Positions 42,800-45,089 of a stretch of DNA of 45,089 nt are shown here, one piece after another. Position 1 is the stretch's first letter, and each line of letters starts with the position of its first letter. This DNA is from Litoreibacter sp. (GTDB taxonomy: Bacteria > Pseudomonadota > Alphaproteobacteria > Rhodobacterales > Rhodobacteraceae), in the NCBI GenBank assembly GCA_026710325.1, contig JAPORH010000171.1, positions 1 to 45,089 on the forward strand. The letters are read 5' to 3'. The notes beneath the pieces are model-generated. The model ran no database searches, was not told the origin of the DNA, and saw only the letters and a list, made by a program, of their open reading frames with translations. Both the position numbers and the translations under genes were made by a program.

Positions 42800-43948
42800 A
42801 TGCGCTATTTCGATGAGCTTGAGACGCGATCAGTCGATGAGCGCGAAGCCGACCAGTTAAGCAAACTGGATGCACTCGGCGTTGGTCTAACCGCTCTCGA
42901 GGGCTTAAAGGACCTGCCGGTTCTGCGCAAAGCCGAGCTGAGCGAAAAGCAGAACAACAAACCACCTTTTGGGGGTTTGCGTGTTGGCCGGGTTGCTCAC
43001 GTATTTCAGTCACCAGGCCCCATCTATGAGCCGGGAGGAGTGATCCATGATTGGTGGCGGTTTGGCCGTTTCCTACATGCCGCAGGCATCGGAAAGGACG
43101 ATACAGTTCAAAACTGTTTTGGTTACCACCTGACGCCTGCTGGCATGATGTTTGAAAATGGCGCGCGCGCGGTTGGCGCCCGTGTGCTTCCTGCGGGTAC
43201 CGGCCAAACAGAGCTGCAGGTGCGCGCGGCAGCTGACATTGGATGCACTGCTTATGCAGGAACGCCCGATTATCTGAAGGTGATCCTTGAGAAAGCGGAT
43301 GAGATGGGAGAGGTCCTGTCTTTCTCCAAGGCTTGTGTGTCTGGTGGTGCTCTTTTCCCGCAATTGCGGTCTGCCTATGCGGATCGGGGGATTAGCTGCC
43401 TGCAATGCTACGCGACGGCTGATCTCGGGCACATTGCCTATGAAAGCTCCGCCACGGAGGGGATGATCATTGATGAGGGCGTTATCGTAGAGATCGTAAC
43501 GCCTGGAACGGGCGAGCCTGTTGCCGAGGGCGAGGTGGGTGAGGTGGTCGTCACATCTTTAAACGCAGACTACCCGCTGATCCGTTTTGGAACGGGTGAC
43601 ATGAGCGCCTTTATGGCAGGCCAATCACCTTGCGGCCGCACAGGCAAACGCATCAAAGGTTGGATGGGGCGCGCGGACCAAACTGCAAAGATCAAGGGTA
43701 TGTTTGTGCGACCCGAACAGGTTGCGGAACTGGCGAAGCGACATAGTGAAGTATCACGCATTCGCGTTGTTGCCGGGCGTGTGAACGATAGCGACACAAT
43801 GACCGTCAAGATCGAAGCGCCCGCAGGCGGAAGCTACGATGCTTCGGTGCAAGAGGTTCTGAAACTGAAAGGAACCGTCGAGATCGTCGAGCCGGGGAGT
43901 TTGCCGAAGGACGGTGTTCTGATCGAAGATACTCGCGACTACACATAG
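42800..43948 (+). CDS. PaaK-like (phenylacetate-CoA ligase family) protein lacking the canonical P-loop
   Basis: A 382-residue protein aligning by eye with phenylacetate-CoA ligases. FLHAAGIGKDDTVQNCFGYHLTPAG, GCTAYAGTPDYLKVILEKADEMG, SGGALFPQLR and LIRFGTGDMSAF follow the family order, and GRADQTAKIKGMFVRPEQV opens the C-terminal domain. However, where PaaK has the phosphate-binding SSGTTGKP loop, this protein has FQSPGPIYEP (about residues 74-83). It is also shorter than PaaK (about 430). It may be a divergent ligase subgroup or a non-adenylating homologue. It is the last gene of the transporter operon, with an AAGGGG site before the ATG. Confidence 0.85.
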   Translation: MRYFDELETRSVDEREADQLSKLDALGVGLTALEGLKDLPVLRKAELSEKQNNKPPFGGLRVGRVAHVFQSPGPIYEPGGVIHDWWRFGRFLHAAGIGKDDTVQNCFGYHLTPAGMMFENGARAVGARVLPAGTGQTELQVRAAADIGCTAYAGTPDYLKVILEKADEMGEVLSFSKACVSGGALFPQLRSAYADRGISCLQCYATADLGHIAYESSATEGMIIDEGVIVEIVTPGTGEPVAEGEVGEVVVTSLNADYPLIRFGTGDMSAFMAGQSPCGRTGKRIKGWMGRADQTAKIKGMFVRPEQVAELAKRHSEVSRIRVVAGRVNDSDTMTVKIEAPAGGSYDASVQEVLKLKGTVEIVEPGSLPKDGVLIEDTRDYT

Positions 43949-44180
43949 CGGTCAGGTCTCTAAATCCCTGTTCTCACGCGCTGTGATCGGATTTTCACAG
44001 CGGTGTGATCGTGTGGGCTCCGCTGCATAACAATATGTGCACTGAAGCACAAAAATTCGATAAAATGATAAAATCAGTGCGTTGAAATGGGCGCTGCGAT
44101 GTCTCATATCTATCCCATGAAACGGCATACACGCCGCAACACACTGCCACTTCTAGGCAAAGAGAATTTGGAGAAAGACA
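43949..44180. promoter_or_regulatory. Intergenic region with short inverted repeats before the repeat-protein gene
   Basis: There is no gene. A GCTGTGA / TCACAGC inverted repeat with an 8-bp spacer lies at 43980-44001, followed by another GTGATCG copy near 44006, and a TGTGC / GCACA stem near 44036-44052 precedes an AT-rich stretch. The spacing of the first element does not fit the CRP consensus (6 bp). The promoter of the gene at 44181 is presumably here. Confidence 0.35.
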
Positions 44181-44471
44181 ATGAAAACCATCATCGCAAC
44201 CGCCCTCGTTTCCCTCTCGCTGGCCGCTCCGGCTGCCGCTGAAACCGCTCAAGAGTTCTTCGCTCTGGGCAATGACAGCGCCGCTGAGCGCATCGTTGCC
44301 GTGGCATCTGTCGGCAACCCTGTCGGTGCCGCTCAAGCGCTGGCGCTGGTCAATGACAGCCCTGCTGAGAACACCGTGAACTTCGACCGCGCGCGTAGTG
44401 TAGACGTGAAAGCGGTACAGGCCTTTTTCGCACTTGGCAATGACAGCGCTGCTGAGCGTATCGTAAAATAA
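44181..44471 (+). CDS. Small exported protein with three NDSxAE repeats
   Basis: A 96-residue protein with a signal peptide (residues 1-20, IIATALVSLSLAAPAAA). The mature part consists largely of a repeated unit: FFALGNDSAAERIV appears twice, exactly, near residues 26-39 and 82-95. A diverged copy, LALVNDSPAENTV, lies near residue 54-66. Linkers are short and hydrophobic/polar. The protein ends 1 residue after the last repeat. No catalytic motif is present and I do not recognise the family. A GGAGAAAG site precedes the ATG. It is a lone gene between the transporter operon and rpmJ. Confidence 0.8.
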   Translation: MKTIIATALVSLSLAAPAAAETAQEFFALGNDSAAERIVAVASVGNPVGAAQALALVNDSPAENTVNFDRARSVDVKAVQAFFALGNDSAAERIVK

Positions 44472-44481
44472 ACCTACAGCC

Positions 44482-44512
44482 AGATGGACCAGTCCTTAAG
44501 GTTGATCCATCT
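44482..44512 (+). terminator. Possible hairpin after the repeat-protein gene
   Basis: AGATGGA and TCCATCT can pair around a 17-nt loop, 10 bp after the stop. There is no T run, so its role as terminator is weakly supported. Confidence 0.3.
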
Positions 44513-44586
44513 CCAGTGGCCGGGTCTTTGACCTGGCTTGCGGGCCCTGGTGATGCGGGGCTCGCATTTTATCTCGCTGTATAAAC

Positions 44587-44618
44587 AAAAAAAGCCGCCC
44601 CAAACTGGCGCGGCTTTT
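44587..44618 (-). terminator. rpmJ terminator
   Basis: AAAAGCCGC and GCGGCTTTT pair over 9 bp around an 11-nt loop; on the minus strand seven T follow. It lies 19 bp after the rpmJ stop. Confidence 0.85.
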
Positions 44619-44636
44619 CGTAAAAAGTGAGTTTGT

Positions 44637-44762
44637 TCAGCCCTGACGAGCTTTGAACCGGCGTTGCGTTTTGTTGATAACGTATACGCGGCCCTTGCGG
44701 CGCACGATCCGGCAGTCCCGGTGGCGCGACTTCAGGGAGCGAAGCGAGTTCTTGACCTTCAT
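44637..44762 (-). CDS. rpmJ: 50S ribosomal protein bL36
   Basis: The 41-residue bL36 begins [20 protein letters not shown] and continues with [21 protein letters not shown]. This is the longer type-B form common in alphaproteobacteria, with only one Cys and no zinc ribbon. The start at 44762 follows a GGAGA site on the minus strand. A longer frame running through the tRNA gene to 45044 is not coding. It is a single gene with its own terminator, lying 86 bp from the tRNA on the same strand. Confidence 0.97.
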   Translation of the reverse strand: MKVKNSLRSLKSRHRDCRIVRRKGRVYVINKTQRRFKARQG

Positions 44763-44848
44763 GTCCGTTCTCCATTTCGTCCAGCGCGCTTGCGCCTTCA
44801 GTTTTGTCTTAGCACCGTCCCCTTTGGTCCGATGCGCGTAATTTCCGA

Positions 44849-44923
44849 TGGTGGGCACTACTAGGTTCGAACTAGTGACCCCTTCGATGTCAACGAAGTG
44901 CTCTACCACTGAGCTAAGCGCCC
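44849..44923 (-). tRNA. tRNA-Val (GAC)
   Basis: A complete cloverleaf on the minus strand: acceptor GGGCGCT/AGTGCCC with one G-U pair, D-arm GCTC/GAGC, and anticodon stem CTTCG/CGAAG around TTGACAT with anticodon GAC. The T-arm is ACTAG/CTAGT with loop TTCGAAC. The discriminator A is followed by an encoded CCA (44849-44851). The body spans 44852-44923 (72 nt). Confidence 0.97.
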
Positions 44924-45089
44924 ATCTCGCTTCGAATTCCAGTATGACGAAACAACACGCCAACACACAGAACCCAAAACGTTCCGGCTCTATAGAAGGA
45001 GTCGGAATTCGGTTCAAGGGCTTTTGAAGTCGACCACGGTACACGACTCACGGCGAAATAGCCTTCGATTTTGGGCTTGAAAGCGCCCG

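Noticed and set aside
43980-44001. CRP-like site after the PaaK-like gene
   Set aside because: The arms TGTGA and TCACA are separated by 8 bp rather than 6, so it does not fit the CRP consensus.
44762-45044. N-terminal extension of rpmJ to 135 residues
   Set aside because: The extension would be read through the tRNA-Val gene; bL36 is 41 residues and has its own ribosome site.
1-45089. Mobile elements, prophage genes or CRISPR arrays
   Set aside because: No transposase, integrase, phage structural gene, direct-repeat array or terminal inverted repeats were seen on reading the window.

Overview
The window reads as chromosomal DNA of a Rhodobacterales alphaproteobacterium, most likely from the Roseobacter group. 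The evidence is the high GC content, the gene order rbfA-truB-rpsO-pnp and rsmB-heparinase-purH-lspA-DUF3035-M16-M16, a RpoE/ChrR pair of the Rhodobacter sphaeroides type, and VPLPA-CTERM proteins. About 42 protein genes and one tRNA gene can be supported. There is no IS element, prophage, CRISPR array or obvious foreign island. Most of the window is conserved core, and the more open questions lie in regulation, small genes and a few atypical family members.

Layout. 1-4640 (minus strand): a Tat-exported PhoX phosphatase behind a candidate Pho box, then two surface or secreted proteins with VPLPA-CTERM tails (an SGNH hydrolase and a spondin-domain protein), each with its own terminator. 4640-12086 (minus): RNA and translation genes (pnp, rpsO, truB, rbfA) with insertions, notably bciA, the divinyl reductase of bacteriochlorophyll synthesis, between rpsO and pnp. 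12166-25299 (mainly plus): dapB, a small secreted protein, a divergent 59-residue DUF1674 gene, rsmB, heparinase II/III, purH, lspA, a DUF3035 lipoprotein, an active/inactive M16 peptidase pair, mutL and rmuC. 25346-31365: rpoE-chrR (minus) facing a five-gene operon (flavin amine oxidase, DUF1365, MFS, DUF3833, SDR). This is the gene set tied to singlet-oxygen stress in R. sphaeroides, and the shared intergenic region holds RpoE-like promoter elements in both directions. 31362-34651: a perfect FNR/FnrL box placed for class II activation of a DUF3775 gene, then an orphan formate dehydrogenase alpha subunit. 34668-43948: a tiny membrane protein, a regulatory region with an 18-bp palindrome, and a branched-chain-amino-acid-type ABC transporter operon flanked by two acyl-CoA-ligase-family genes. 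One of these lacks the canonical phosphate-binding loop, and an unknown secreted protein sits inside the operon. 44181-44923: a small exported repeat protein, rpmJ and tRNA-Val(GAC).

How it fits together. bciA implies a bacteriochlorophyll-making (probably aerobic anoxygenic phototrophic) organism, and the RpoE/ChrR locus is the matching defence against the singlet oxygen that bacteriochlorophyll produces. The FnrL box adds oxygen-level control next to formate metabolism. The transporter locus looks like uptake plus CoA activation of a carboxylic acid. No clearly unprecedented multi-gene system was found. The best leads are the PaaK-like protein without a P-loop, the FnrL-DUF3775 promoter, the divergent RpoE promoters, and the secreted repeat protein at 44181.
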